Of a stretch of 32,916 bases of DNA, positions 27,000 to 32,916 are shown piece after piece. The notes under the pieces were generated by a model. The model was not told the origin of the DNA, ran no database searches, and was given only the letters and a program-made list of their open reading frames with translations. The DNA is from Candidatus Gastranaerophilales bacterium (GTDB lineage Bacteria > Cyanobacteriota > Vampirovibrionia > Gastranaerophilales > Gastranaerophilaceae). The stretch's first letter is position 1, and each line of letters opens with the position of its first letter. The stretch is taken from positions 1 to 32,916 of the forward strand of contig CANQLG010000022.1 in the NCBI GenBank assembly GCA_947624645.1, written 5' to 3'. The position numbers and the translations under genes are program-made.

Positions 27000-27242
27000 C
27001 TAAATTTTACCGATTAACATCAAGGCAACAACTAAAGCATACAAAGCACAAGCTTCAGCTAATGCTGCACCCAATAAGAAAAATCCGACAGCTTTACCTG
27101 CGGCTTCGGGCTGTCTTGCAACAGCTTCCATTAAGCCTTTAAGTCCTACCCCAATACCGAGTCCGGCACCAAGACCGGCTAAACCTATTGCCAATCCGGC
27201 ACCAAGCTGTGCTAAATCCGATATTGTTTTTACTTCTTCCAT
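27000..27242 (-). CDS. atpE: ATP synthase F0 c subunit
   Basis: The c subunit forms the membrane rotor ring. The 80-residue protein has helix 1 with the glycine series G23-x-G25-x-G27-x-G29-x-G31-x-G33, the polar loop RQPEA (43-47) and helix 2 with the ion-carrying E63. Residues that mark Na+ specificity are missing: helix 1 has V32 where a Gln is expected, and E63 is followed by Ala, not Ser or Thr. H+ coupling is therefore favoured. A good ribosome site (GGAG) precedes the ATG. Confidence 0.98.
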   Translation of the reverse strand: MEEVKTISDLAQLGAGLAIGLAGLGAGLGIGVGLKGLMEAVARQPEAAGKAVGFFLLGAALAEACALYALVVALMLIGKI

Positions 27243-27258
27243 TATTATCTCCTTTCGA

Positions 27259-27933
27259 TTAATGCTCTTTTGATTCTGCTGACGCTATATATGCTATTGC
27301 CAGCATCATAAATACAAATGCCTGTATAAATGCAACAAATATTTCAAACAGCATAACGGGTATCGGTGCTAAAAATGCAACCAAACCTAATACTACCGTT
27401 ATCAATATTTCTCCCGCAAGAATATTGGCAAAAAGACGAAGTGCCAAGCTTAACGGCCTTGTTACCATTTCCAATATATCTACAAGTGTTGTAATAATAC
27501 CGGTTATACTCAATCCATGGTATATAAATCTGAAACCTTTTTCTCTAAATCCGTGAAATACATAATAAACCAATACGATAACAGCCAAAGCTGCCGTCAT
27601 GTTTATATCATTTGTAGGTGAAGCGAGTTCTCCATGTTTTAATTGTATCAATCTTAAAGGCAATTGACCCATTAAATTAGCCGTTAAAATAAAAAAGAAT
27701 AAAGAACCGACGAGCGGAATATGCACCCAAGGATTCTCGGTTTCTGAAAGATTGTTTTCAAAAAATTTAACAAAAAATTCAGCTACAACTTGAGGTCGGT
27801 TAGGAATTATATCCACTTTTCTTACAAAAAGCTTTGCCATTAAAACTAAAAAAAGCATAGCTATCCACATCATTATTAATGTGTCCCAATGAACATGTAT
27901 AAAACCGTACTGACCTACCCAGTGTTCACCCAT
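27259..27933 (-). CDS. atpB: ATP synthase F0 a subunit
   Basis: The a subunit forms the proton half-channels. The 224-residue protein has about five membrane helices and the essential Arg in RPLSLALRLFANILAGE, followed by the last helix with IFVAFIQAFVFMMLAIAYIA. NLMGQLPLRLI near residue 85 is also family-typical. It is the first gene of the operon here; no AtpI gene was found upstream, and a divergent plus-strand gene begins at 28084. Confidence 0.97.
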   Translation of the reverse strand: MGEHWVGQYGFIHVHWDTLIMMWIAMLFLVLMAKLFVRKVDIIPNRPQVVAEFFVKFFENNLSETENPWVHIPLVGSLFFFILTANLMGQLPLRLIQLKHGELASPTNDINMTAALAVIVLVYYVFHGFREKGFRFIYHGLSITGIITTLVDILEMVTRPLSLALRLFANILAGEILITVVLGLVAFLAPIPVMLFEIFVAFIQAFVFMMLAIAYIASAESKEH

Positions 27934-27957
27934 TTATCTATCCTTTAAACAATTCTT

Positions 27958-27986
27958 ATAATACCACATTAATAAAGAAATTAGAA
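27958..27986 (-). promoter_or_regulatory. Possible promoter of the ATP synthase operon
   Basis: On the minus strand TATTAT (27963-27958) has a weak TTCTAA (27986-27981) 17 bp upstream, and lies 24 bp before the atpB ATG. The -10 is good and the -35 poor, so this is only a candidate. Confidence 0.35.
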
Positions 27987-28024
27987 TAATTTTTATTCCG
28001 CCAAAGAATAATTAAAAAAATTAT

Positions 28025-28052
28025 TTGCAAATTTAAAAAAAAATGTTATAAT
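28025..28052 (+). promoter_or_regulatory. Promoter of the small membrane protein/hydE pair
   Basis: TTGCAA (28025-28030) and TATAAT (28047-28052) are separated by 16 bp, and the -10 is extended (TGTTATAAT). An AGGGAAGGA ribosome site and an ATG at 28084 follow. It strongly supports the plus-strand gene over the antisense frame. Confidence 0.7.
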
Positions 28053-28083
28053 AGAACACCCACCTAAGGGAAGGAAAGTCAAG

Positions 28084-28536
28084 ATGAGAATTAACAGAGT
28101 TAGTATTAATACATATCCGTGCAGTTTTTCAGCCAATAAAGGAACGGCGTATAAGCCTCCGATAGTACAACAAAATGACAATAAAAAACTGAAAGCAGGT
28201 TTAATTGCGCTCGGCGTATTAGGCATGGCTGCAATAGGCTATGGCGTGGTAAAAAATATTAATAACTGTAAATTAAAATCAGTAAAAAATTTCATAAAAG
28301 ATGTAAAAAATCTTATGAATAATAAACCCGTGACTGACTCAATTACAAAACAACTTGATGGCAGACGCGGAGCAGAAGCCGTAAAAATTTATAACGGTTA
28401 TAGAGCGGTAAATAAGTTAGAATCTATGCATAATAAACTGTTAAACGGGTACTTTGACGGAAAACCCGCAGTTGTATTTGAACACCTGAGAAATAATGAA
28501 CGAATCATGCAACGACAAGCACTTTTCGCTGTGTAA
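28084..28536 (+). CDS. Small hypothetical protein with one membrane segment
   Basis: The 150-residue frame has a strong promoter and ribosome site. Residues ~37-58 (LKAGLIALGVLGMAAIGYGVV) form one hydrophobic segment; the rest is basic. The first residues (MRINRVSINTYPCSF) resemble the start of the hypothetical protein at 32692 (MRVNSISQTKQSFKS). No known domain is seen. Its end overlaps the start of hydE by 41 bp in another frame, which suggests coupled expression, although a hydrogenase link is not otherwise supported. Confidence 0.7.
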   Translation: MRINRVSINTYPCSFSANKGTAYKPPIVQQNDNKKLKAGLIALGVLGMAAIGYGVVKNINNCKLKSVKNFIKDVKNLMNNKPVTDSITKQLDGRRGAEAVKIYNGYRAVNKLESMHNKLLNGYFDGKPAVVFEHLRNNERIMQRQALFAV

Positions 28537-29548
28537 TATTTTACAAAAAGCCGAACAAGAGCATAAACTTTCAAAAAATGAAATTGTTGAGTTGTTAAAA
28601 TCTGACGGCGGATTATTATATAAATCCGCTGACAGAACAAGAAAACAGTATAAAGATGATTTCGTGCATCTAAGAGGATTGATAGAATTTTCCAATATAT
28701 GCAGATGCAATTGCTTTTATTGCGGTCTAAGAGCCGAAAATTCTTTGATTGACAGATATCGGCTTACCGAAAACGAAATATTGGATTGTGCAAATATTGC
28801 CATAGATGCAGGCTATAAAACAATAGTTCTCCAAAGCGGTGAAGATATGTTTTGGGATTCGAACAAAATATGTTCTTTGATTAAAAAAATTAAACAAAAA
28901 GATGTCGCAATTACGCTTAGTATAGGTGAAAGATCATACGAAGAATACAAAAAATTCAAAGATATAGGTGCAGACAGGTTCCTTTTAAGGATAGAAACCA
29001 CTGACAAAAATCTTTATAAACAACTTCATCCCAATATGAGTTTTGAAAACAGGGTACAATGCCTTTGGAATTTAAAAAAACTCGGTTATGAAACAGGTAC
29101 GGGATGCTTAGTCGGACTGCCAAATCAAACAATCGAGTCTTTAGCCAATGATATTTTATTCTTTAAAGAACTTGATGCCGATATGGTAGGAATAGGACCA
29201 TTAATTCCGCATCCGAATACACCTTTAAAGGATGCTAATAAAGATAATTTTGATATGGCCCTGAAAGTAATGGCAACAGTTCGGATTTTGATGCCTGATA
29301 TTAATATCCCTGCAACTACTGCAATGGAAAGCATAAGAGAAAACGGAAGAATTATTGCGCTTAATTCCGGGGCTAATGTGGTTATGCCTAATTTCACCGA
29401 AAGTGAATACAGAAAAAAATATGAAATTTATCCCAATAAAATATGTATAAATGATTCTCCAAAAAAGTGTATGAATTGTATCAAATTAAAAATAGAAAGC
29501 ATTGGAAGAAAAATATCCGAAACTAAAGGATACAGAAAAGAAAGTTGA
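28496..29548 (+). CDS. hydE: [FeFe]-hydrogenase H-cluster maturase HydE (radical SAM)
   Basis: HydE is one of three maturases (with HydF and HydG) that build the 2Fe subcluster of [FeFe] hydrogenase. The 350-residue length is typical. The SAM-cluster motif is C69-C73-C76 in RGLIEFSNICRCNCFYCGLR. Family segments TIVLQSGED, GCLVGLPNQTIESL, GIGPLIPHPNTPL and NIPATTAMESI all fit. C317, C325 and C328 match the spacing of the second cluster site (C-x7-C-x2-C). The ATG at 28496 gives the usual ~10 residues before the first helix, at the cost of a 41-bp overlap with the upstream gene. HydF, HydG and a hydrogenase are not in the window. Confidence 0.94.
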   Translation: MNESCNDKHFSLCNILQKAEQEHKLSKNEIVELLKSDGGLLYKSADRTRKQYKDDFVHLRGLIEFSNICRCNCFYCGLRAENSLIDRYRLTENEILDCANIAIDAGYKTIVLQSGEDMFWDSNKICSLIKKIKQKDVAITLSIGERSYEEYKKFKDIGADRFLLRIETTDKNLYKQLHPNMSFENRVQCLWNLKKLGYETGTGCLVGLPNQTIESLANDILFFKELDADMVGIGPLIPHPNTPLKDANKDNFDMALKVMATVRILMPDINIPATTAMESIRENGRIIALNSGANVVMPNFTESEYRKKYEIYPNKICINDSPKKCMNCIKLKIESIGRKISETKGYRKES

Positions 29549-29636
29549 TATAATCATAAAATATAATTTATTCAAACGATTACATCAAATAAATAAATTA
29601 TTAATATAATTATTAAATTAAATATTTGGAGGAAAT

Positions 29637-30614
29637 ATGAAAAAATTATTATCAACTTTTATTGGTATTATTGCGGTAATATTATTTACTTCAATAATAC
29701 AAACAGAAACGCAGGCTGCTGATGTTGAAAATATAACTATAAACAGTCCGATTAATCTTAGTTACAAATCAAAGCAGGAAATATACAACATAAGAAAATC
29801 ATATGTTGAAAAATCAATATTTGCAAAACCTGATTATGAACCGTCGGAAGAAGTATTTGGAGGTATAGTAGATAATAAACCATGGATATCCATGGACTGG
29901 AGTTTTGCATACGATTATAATAATCCTGAGAATTATGTAATCGAAACAAACGGACCGTCAAGCCACAGCAGAAGTTTAATTAACCCTTCTTTACCGGTAT
30001 TTATTGATTATCCGTTTGCAATTCCGAGAGTTCCGGAGTATGTGAGTGAATACTCAATAATGCCGCTGCTGATGGTTCCCGTAAAAGCGGTTTATTATAA
30101 ACCTCAAAAAGAAGTAGATATAACATACAAAAAATTAATTACACCAAAGGGTGAAGGCGGATATCAAATTAATGCAATTAATGCAAGAGATATGGGATAT
30201 AACTATATCTTTGTTGATAAAAATAAGTCCACATATAATATTAAATATATAAGCAATGATAATCTTAGTACAAGTATAAAAGAACTAACCGATTTTATAC
30301 ACTTGGGAGGTTCTTGCAAAGTATCAGGCGGATGCAACAATTGGTCAATTACGCGTGAAGATTTACAGTTTAGACCGGTTGAGGAAGTTAACAATACAAA
30401 ATCCGAGCAAAATAATAATCAAGCCGTAAAACAGAATAATTACACGCTGCAATCACATTCTTTAAGTATTAACGGAAGTAGTTCTTCAAGTTATACTCAA
30501 AACAGTGCTGCACCAACCTCATCAGGTCCTTGTATCTTTATTAAATTATGGAAAGAAAAACCATCAAGCCCATACAATGAAGCTGACTTAAATGTAAAAT
30601 TAATTTTTGAATAA
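29637..30614 (+). CDS. Secreted hypothetical protein
   Basis: The 325-residue protein has a clear signal peptide (residues 1-~28, hydrophobic FIGIIAVILF, likely cleaved after TETQAA). A GGAGG ribosome site lies 4 bp before the ATG. The mature part is rich in Tyr, Asn, Pro and Ser, with no recognised domain. Two cysteines (GGSCKVSGGCNNW) could form a disulfide. The C-terminus is Ser/Thr/Asn-rich before a final charged stretch. It stands 88 bp after hydE and ends just before a strong terminator. No function is suggested. Confidence 0.8.
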   Translation: MKKLLSTFIGIIAVILFTSIIQTETQAADVENITINSPINLSYKSKQEIYNIRKSYVEKSIFAKPDYEPSEEVFGGIVDNKPWISMDWSFAYDYNNPENYVIETNGPSSHSRSLINPSLPVFIDYPFAIPRVPEYVSEYSIMPLLMVPVKAVYYKPQKEVDITYKKLITPKGEGGYQINAINARDMGYNYIFVDKNKSTYNIKYISNDNLSTSIKELTDFIHLGGSCKVSGGCNNWSITREDLQFRPVEEVNNTKSEQNNNQAVKQNNYTLQSHSLSINGSSSSSYTQNSAAPTSSGPCIFIKLWKEKPSSPYNEADLNVKLIFE

Positions 30615-30626
30615 TAAAACAAAATA

Positions 30627-30658
30627 AAAAAAGACGCCCGATATCGGGCGTCTTTTTT
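30627..30658. terminator. Bidirectional intrinsic terminator
   Basis: A perfect 32-bp palindrome with core GACGCCCGATATCGGGCGTC is flanked by A-runs on the left and T-runs on the right, so it can end transcription from the secreted-protein gene (+) and from tpiA (-), whose stops lie 12-14 bp away on each side. Confidence 0.93.
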
Positions 30659-30671
30659 ATAAAATATTAAA

Positions 30672-31448
30672 TTACATAGCACCTTTAACAATCTGGCTGA
30701 AGCTGTCAACTTTTAAACTTGCACCGCCGACCAATGCCCCATCTATATCAGATTGAGCCATTTGTTCTTTAATAGTTTCAGGTTTAACACTTCCGCCGTA
30801 TAAAATTCTTATTGAATCAGCAGTATTAGCATCATATAAACTTTTAACTACATTTCTTATCATTGCAATTACTCTGTTAGCTTCAGTGCTGTCACATGTT
30901 TTACCCGTTCCGATAGCCCAAATAGGTTCATAAGCTATAATTGATTTTGCAACTTCTTGAGCGGTTAAATCTCTTAAAGCTTTTGTAATTTGTGAAGCGA
31001 TATGATAATCGGTAACACCTGCTTCTCTTTGTTCTAAAGATTCACCGCAGCAGATAATAGGTACCAAACCGTTAGCTAAGATAGCTTTAGCTTTTTTGTT
31101 AACCATTTCATCCGTTTCTCCGAAATATTGGCGTCTTTCCGAGTGTCCGATTATTATATATTCACAGCCTGTATCTTTTAACATCTGAACGGAGCATTCT
31201 CCGGTAAATGCACCTTTTTCCTCATAGTAGCAGTTTTGAGCAGCCAATCTTACTTTGCCGCATCCGCAATCTTTTAAAGCTTTATTTGCCGCATAAAGTG
31301 AAGTAAATGTAGGTGCAATAATAACTTCAGGTAATGCCGCTTTATCTATTTCTCTCAATGACTGCATTACACCATTTGTTAAATCAACAGCATCCTGCTG
31401 GAGGTTATGCATTTTCCAATTCCCTGCAATAACGGGTCTTCTTGACAT
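30672..31448 (-). CDS. tpiA: Triosephosphate isomerase
   Basis: TpiA interconverts dihydroxyacetone phosphate and glyceraldehyde 3-phosphate in glycolysis. The 258-residue protein has N10-W-K12-M, the catalytic His segment EYIIIGHSERR, the catalytic Glu segment AYEPIWAIGTGKT (loop 6), and the phosphate-binding segments ILYGGSVKPE and DGALVGGASL. All catalytic residues are present. It is a single-gene unit with its own promoter and terminator. Confidence 0.98.
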   Translation of the reverse strand: MSRRPVIAGNWKMHNLQQDAVDLTNGVMQSLREIDKAALPEVIIAPTFTSLYAANKALKDCGCGKVRLAAQNCYYEEKGAFTGECSVQMLKDTGCEYIIIGHSERRQYFGETDEMVNKKAKAILANGLVPIICCGESLEQREAGVTDYHIASQITKALRDLTAQEVAKSIIAYEPIWAIGTGKTCDSTEANRVIAMIRNVVKSLYDANTADSIRILYGGSVKPETIKEQMAQSDIDGALVGGASLKVDSFSQIVKGAM

Positions 31449-31465
31449 AATTCTACCTTCTTTCT

Positions 31466-31494
31466 TTTGTAACTGACATGTTGATATTAGTCAA
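31466..31494 (-). promoter_or_regulatory. Promoter of tpiA
   Basis: On the minus strand TTGACT (31494-31489) and TACAAA (31471-31466) are separated by 17 bp; AGAAGG follows before the tpiA ATG. Confidence 0.6.
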
Positions 31495-31525
31495 AACATA
31501 TTTTTTTATCAATATATCTTTACAA

Positions 31526-31555
31526 TTGTATATTTTACACTAGCCAAACTATAAA
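31526..31555 (+). promoter_or_regulatory. Possible promoter upstream of tiny ORFs
   Basis: TTGTAT (31526-31531) and TATAAA (31550-31555) are separated by 18 bp. An AAGGAG lies at 31557-31562, 17 bp before the first ATG at 31580, rather far for a ribosome site. Confidence 0.35.
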
Positions 31556-31579
31556 AAAGGAGTTAAAATAACAAAAAAT

Positions 31580-31606
31580 ATGTGTCAGGTAAAAGGGGTA
31601 ATTTAG
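31580..31606 (+). CDS. Possible 8-codon leader ORF
   Basis: ATG TGT CAG GTA AAA GGG GTA ATT TAG encodes MCQVKGVI. Its stop directly abuts the ATG of the next small ORF, an arrangement seen in coupled translation. It is far too short to prove. Confidence 0.15.
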   Translation: MCQVKGVI

Positions 31607-31702
31607 ATGAAATTTAATATTTTAGAAGTTTTATATAACCTTTTTTTACAATTGCTTATTCCTTGTGAAAAAGAATATATATTTATAAGAACAGATGAAT
31701 AG
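31607..31702 (+). CDS. Possible 31-residue small protein
   Basis: The frame starts at ATG 31607 after an AAAAGGGG ribosome site spaced 8 bp away. It reads MKFNILEVLYNLFLQLL at the N-terminus, a short amphipathic or hydrophobic stretch, and ends with a charged tail (KEYIFIRTDE). It has one Cys. No relative is known to me. In such AT-rich DNA a frame of this size can arise by chance. Confidence 0.25.
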   Translation: MKFNILEVLYNLFLQLLIPCEKEYIFIRTDE

Positions 31703-31723
31703 TCCTGTTTTTATATCTTTTTG

Positions 31724-31749
31724 TATAATCTGCAAAAATAAATTTTGCA
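31724..31749 (+). promoter_or_regulatory. -10 box with adjoining hairpin before the ygiW-like gene
   Basis: TATAAT (31724-31729) is followed at 31731-31749 by the inverted repeat TGCAAAA-ATAAA-TTTTGCA. The hairpin covers the expected transcription start region and could be an operator or a 5' stabilising stem. No good -35 box is seen. A GAGGA ribosome site and the ATG at 31782 follow. Confidence 0.4.
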
Positions 31750-31781
31750 TTATTTTGTGTTAGTAAAATGAGGATAAATTT

Positions 31782-32171
31782 ATGAAAAAATTATTAGTTA
31801 TTACAATGATAATACTATTTTGCAATATTATCGAGGTAAAAGCGAATGATATTGATACCAATACAGCATTTACCCAAAATCCCGCAGGAGGTTATACGGG
31901 TTCAACAAATGCGGTTTTGACAAAAGCATCGGATATTAAAAAATTGAGGGATAATACATATATTATGCTCAAAGGCAATATTGTATCTAAAATCGGGAAA
32001 GAAAAATATTTATTTAAAGATGCTTCGGGATCCGTTATTATTGAAATTGATGATAAAAACTGGGCAGGTATTACTGCCGGGCAGAATGATACCGTTATTA
32101 TTGAAGGTGAAGTTGATAAAGATTTTAATTCAACCAAAGTTGAAGTTGATACAATAAGAATTGATAAATAG
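31782..32171 (+). CDS. YgiW/YdeI-type periplasmic OB-fold protein (BOF family)
   Basis: The 129-residue protein has a signal peptide (1-~22, ending IEVKA before NDID), so it is exported. The mature part matches the BOF family closely: GGYTGS near the N-terminus, KLRDNTYIMLKGNIV, YLFKDASGSVIIEID, WAGITAGQNDTVIIEGEVDKDF and a C-terminal TIRIDK. In enterobacteria YgiW and relatives are stress proteins (peroxide, cationic peptides). A solute or signal ligand has been proposed for the fold, but none can be read here. Confidence 0.9.
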   Translation: MKKLLVITMIILFCNIIEVKANDIDTNTAFTQNPAGGYTGSTNAVLTKASDIKKLRDNTYIMLKGNIVSKIGKEKYLFKDASGSVIIEIDDKNWAGITAGQNDTVIIEGEVDKDFNSTKVEVDTIRIDK

Positions 32172-32184
32172 AAAAAACAGTAAC

Positions 32185-32217
32185 AAAAAACAGGATAGTT
32201 TATCTATCCTGTTTTTT
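32185..32217. terminator. Bidirectional intrinsic terminator
   Basis: A 14-bp stem (32185-32198 pairs with 32204-32217; core ACAGGATAG...CTATCCTGT) with a 5-nt loop TTTAT ends in a T-run on the plus strand and is preceded by an A-run, so it serves both the ygiW-like gene and the convergent gene ending at 32231. Confidence 0.9.
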
Positions 32218-32230
32218 TTGAATACAAATT

Positions 32231-32692
32231 TTATGCTTCTGTATTAACTCTGTGTGCAAGAGTTTGCTCAAGTGCTTTAGTAAATTCAATGGTTCTTTCT
32301 ATACCTTTAGAATTTGACAATTTATTATATTTTTTTGTTATATCTTCATCGTTTTCCGTATGGAGCAGAATAAGCTGTTTATTACCTTTTTTATCGTTTG
32401 GAACAAGTGCATATAAATAACCGTCCCCGTTAGGATTTTTGCCGGAAGTATTCATAAACAATTTTTCCGGAGGGTTATAGCCGTATATTTCATCATCAAT
32501 AAGATTATACACTTGAGCACCCTTGGAATTGATATATAAATCAGTGTACATATAATTTTGCATTACTTTTGATGCTTTAATGACTTCCAATAAATCTTGA
32601 ACGGAAAGTTTATTTAAATATTTATCCGCATCTTTTGTAACTATTAATGACTTAAATGATTGTTTTGTTTGTGAAATTGAATTTACTCTCAT
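32231..32692 (-). CDS. Hypothetical protein
   Basis: The 153-residue frame has an AGAAGG ribosome site before the ATG. It has no signal peptide or membrane segment. It contains a helical part (YLNKLSVQDLLEVIKASKVM), a Tyr/Asn/Gly-rich middle (IYGYNPPEKLF, NPNGDGYLYALVPN) and a helical C-terminus. The N-terminus MRVNSISQTKQSFKS resembles that of the small membrane protein at 28084. No known domain is recognised. It is a single gene bounded by a terminator and divergent from nifJ. Confidence 0.75.
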   Translation of the reverse strand: MRVNSISQTKQSFKSLIVTKDADKYLNKLSVQDLLEVIKASKVMQNYMYTDLYINSKGAQVYNLIDDEIYGYNPPEKLFMNTSGKNPNGDGYLYALVPNDKKGNKQLILLHTENDEDITKKYNKLSNSKGIERTIEFTKALEQTLAHRVNTEA

Positions 32693-32867
32693 AATTAACC
32701 TTCTTATATTTTTTCAATATTAATAAAATTCAAAAAAAATTTTTTATCTAAAAAATTTTTTAATATTAAGTTTTTTTTACAAATAAAAATTGTATTTTAG
32801 CTATTTTTGAAGTACATTTTTATTAACTAGATTATATGAAGAGATATGAGAATGGAGGTAGTATAAA
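32693..32867. other. 175-bp AT-rich divergent intergenic region
   Basis: This region lies between the minus-strand hypothetical and nifJ. It contains long A and T runs and near-palindromes (AAAAAATTTTTT-type), which may bend DNA. A nifJ promoter could use TTGAAG (32807-32812) with TTATAT (32832-32837), but the 19-bp spacer makes this weak. GGAGG at 32854-32858 is the nifJ ribosome site. Confidence 0.5.
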
Positions 32868-32916
32868 ATGTCAAAAAAGACAATTACGGTTGACGGTAAC
32901 TACGCTGCAGCACATA
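32868..32916 (+). CDS. nifJ: Start of pyruvate:ferredoxin oxidoreductase (partial)
   Basis: Only 16 codons are inside the window. ATG at 32868 follows GGAGG with 9 bp spacing. The peptide MSKKTITVDGNYAAAH matches the very conserved start of PFOR, where DGNxAAAHVAY precedes the pyruvate-binding YPITPSS segment. PFOR oxidises pyruvate to acetyl-CoA and CO2 and reduces ferredoxin, which would feed the hydrogenase implied by hydE. The call rests on this short motif and gene context. Confidence 0.72.
   Translation, partial: MSKKTITVDGNYAAAH

Larger units (their letters stand above)
31449..31781. other. 333-bp intergenic region with candidate promoters and tiny ORFs
   Basis: This AT-rich region between the divergent tpiA and ygiW-like genes holds the tpiA promoter, a plus-strand promoter at 31526-31555, two tiny ORFs (31580-31702), and a -10 box with a hairpin just upstream of the ygiW-like gene. 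No known RNA family was recognised by eye. Confidence 0.6.

Noticed and set aside
27000-27242. Na+-coupled ATP synthase, as in some anaerobes
   Set aside because: The c subunit has Val instead of Gln in helix 1 and Ala after the carboxylate Glu63, which does not fit the Na+ ligand set.
27993-28226. Minus-strand 77-codon hydrophobic frame upstream of atpB, in the place of AtpI
   Set aside because: It lacks a ribosome site, lies antisense to a plus-strand gene that has a strong promoter and ribosome site, and shows no AtpI-type motif.
31690-31716. Short AACAG...CTGTT stem with T-run after the tiny ORFs as a terminator
   Set aside because: Only five base pairs with a ten-base loop in very AT-rich DNA; too weak to call.

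Overview
The window most likely comes from a fermentative, non-photosynthetic relative of the cyanobacteria (Melainabacteria/Vampirovibrionia, probably the gut order Gastranaerophilales). This is inferred. The DNA is very AT-rich. The ATP synthase genes follow the cyanobacterial order (a, c, b', b, delta, alpha, gamma) with two different b-type subunits and no beta or epsilon gene next to them. The only redox genes are for anaerobic metabolism: the [FeFe]-hydrogenase maturase hydE and the first codons of a pyruvate:ferredoxin oxidoreductase. No photosynthesis gene, tRNA, rRNA, CRISPR array or insertion sequence was seen.

Layout. (1) 1-12995, all minus strand, is a long gene series starting from a good promoter at 13022-13049: grpE, dnaJ, a secreted YVTN beta-propeller protein, a SAM-dependent O-methyltransferase, nadK, recN, then two very large tandem paralogs. 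One paralog is a 1306-residue protein with helical repeats, an HD domain and an unassigned C-terminal domain. The other runs off the left edge and has sixteen ~35-residue tandem repeats whose loops look like degenerate EF-hands. (2) 13117-14112 (+) is a GNAT-like hypothetical, tail to tail with a minus operon (16958 to 14114) of a REC-like/GGDEF protein and two radical SAM proteins. (3) 17075-19652 (+) holds a membrane-anchored class A beta-lactamase-like hydrolase and a dicarboxylate/glutamate symporter. (4) 28000-19654 (-) is the ATP synthase operon, with a 1121-residue AsmA-like protein as its last gene. (5) 28084-30614 (+) holds a small membrane protein overlapping hydE, then a secreted hypothetical, ended by a strong palindromic terminator. 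(6) 30672-31448 (-) is tpiA. (7) 31449-32916 holds two possible tiny ORFs, a YgiW-type periplasmic OB-fold protein, a terminator, a minus-strand hypothetical and the start of nifJ.

Functional themes are proteostasis and DNA repair (grpE, dnaJ, recN, nadK), energy conservation (ATP synthase, tpiA, PFOR, hydrogenase maturation), c-di-GMP or radical SAM chemistry, and envelope proteins. The least explained part is the left-edge pair of giant repeat proteins. Stretches without a confident gene are 31449-31781 and 32693-32867; both are described as entries.
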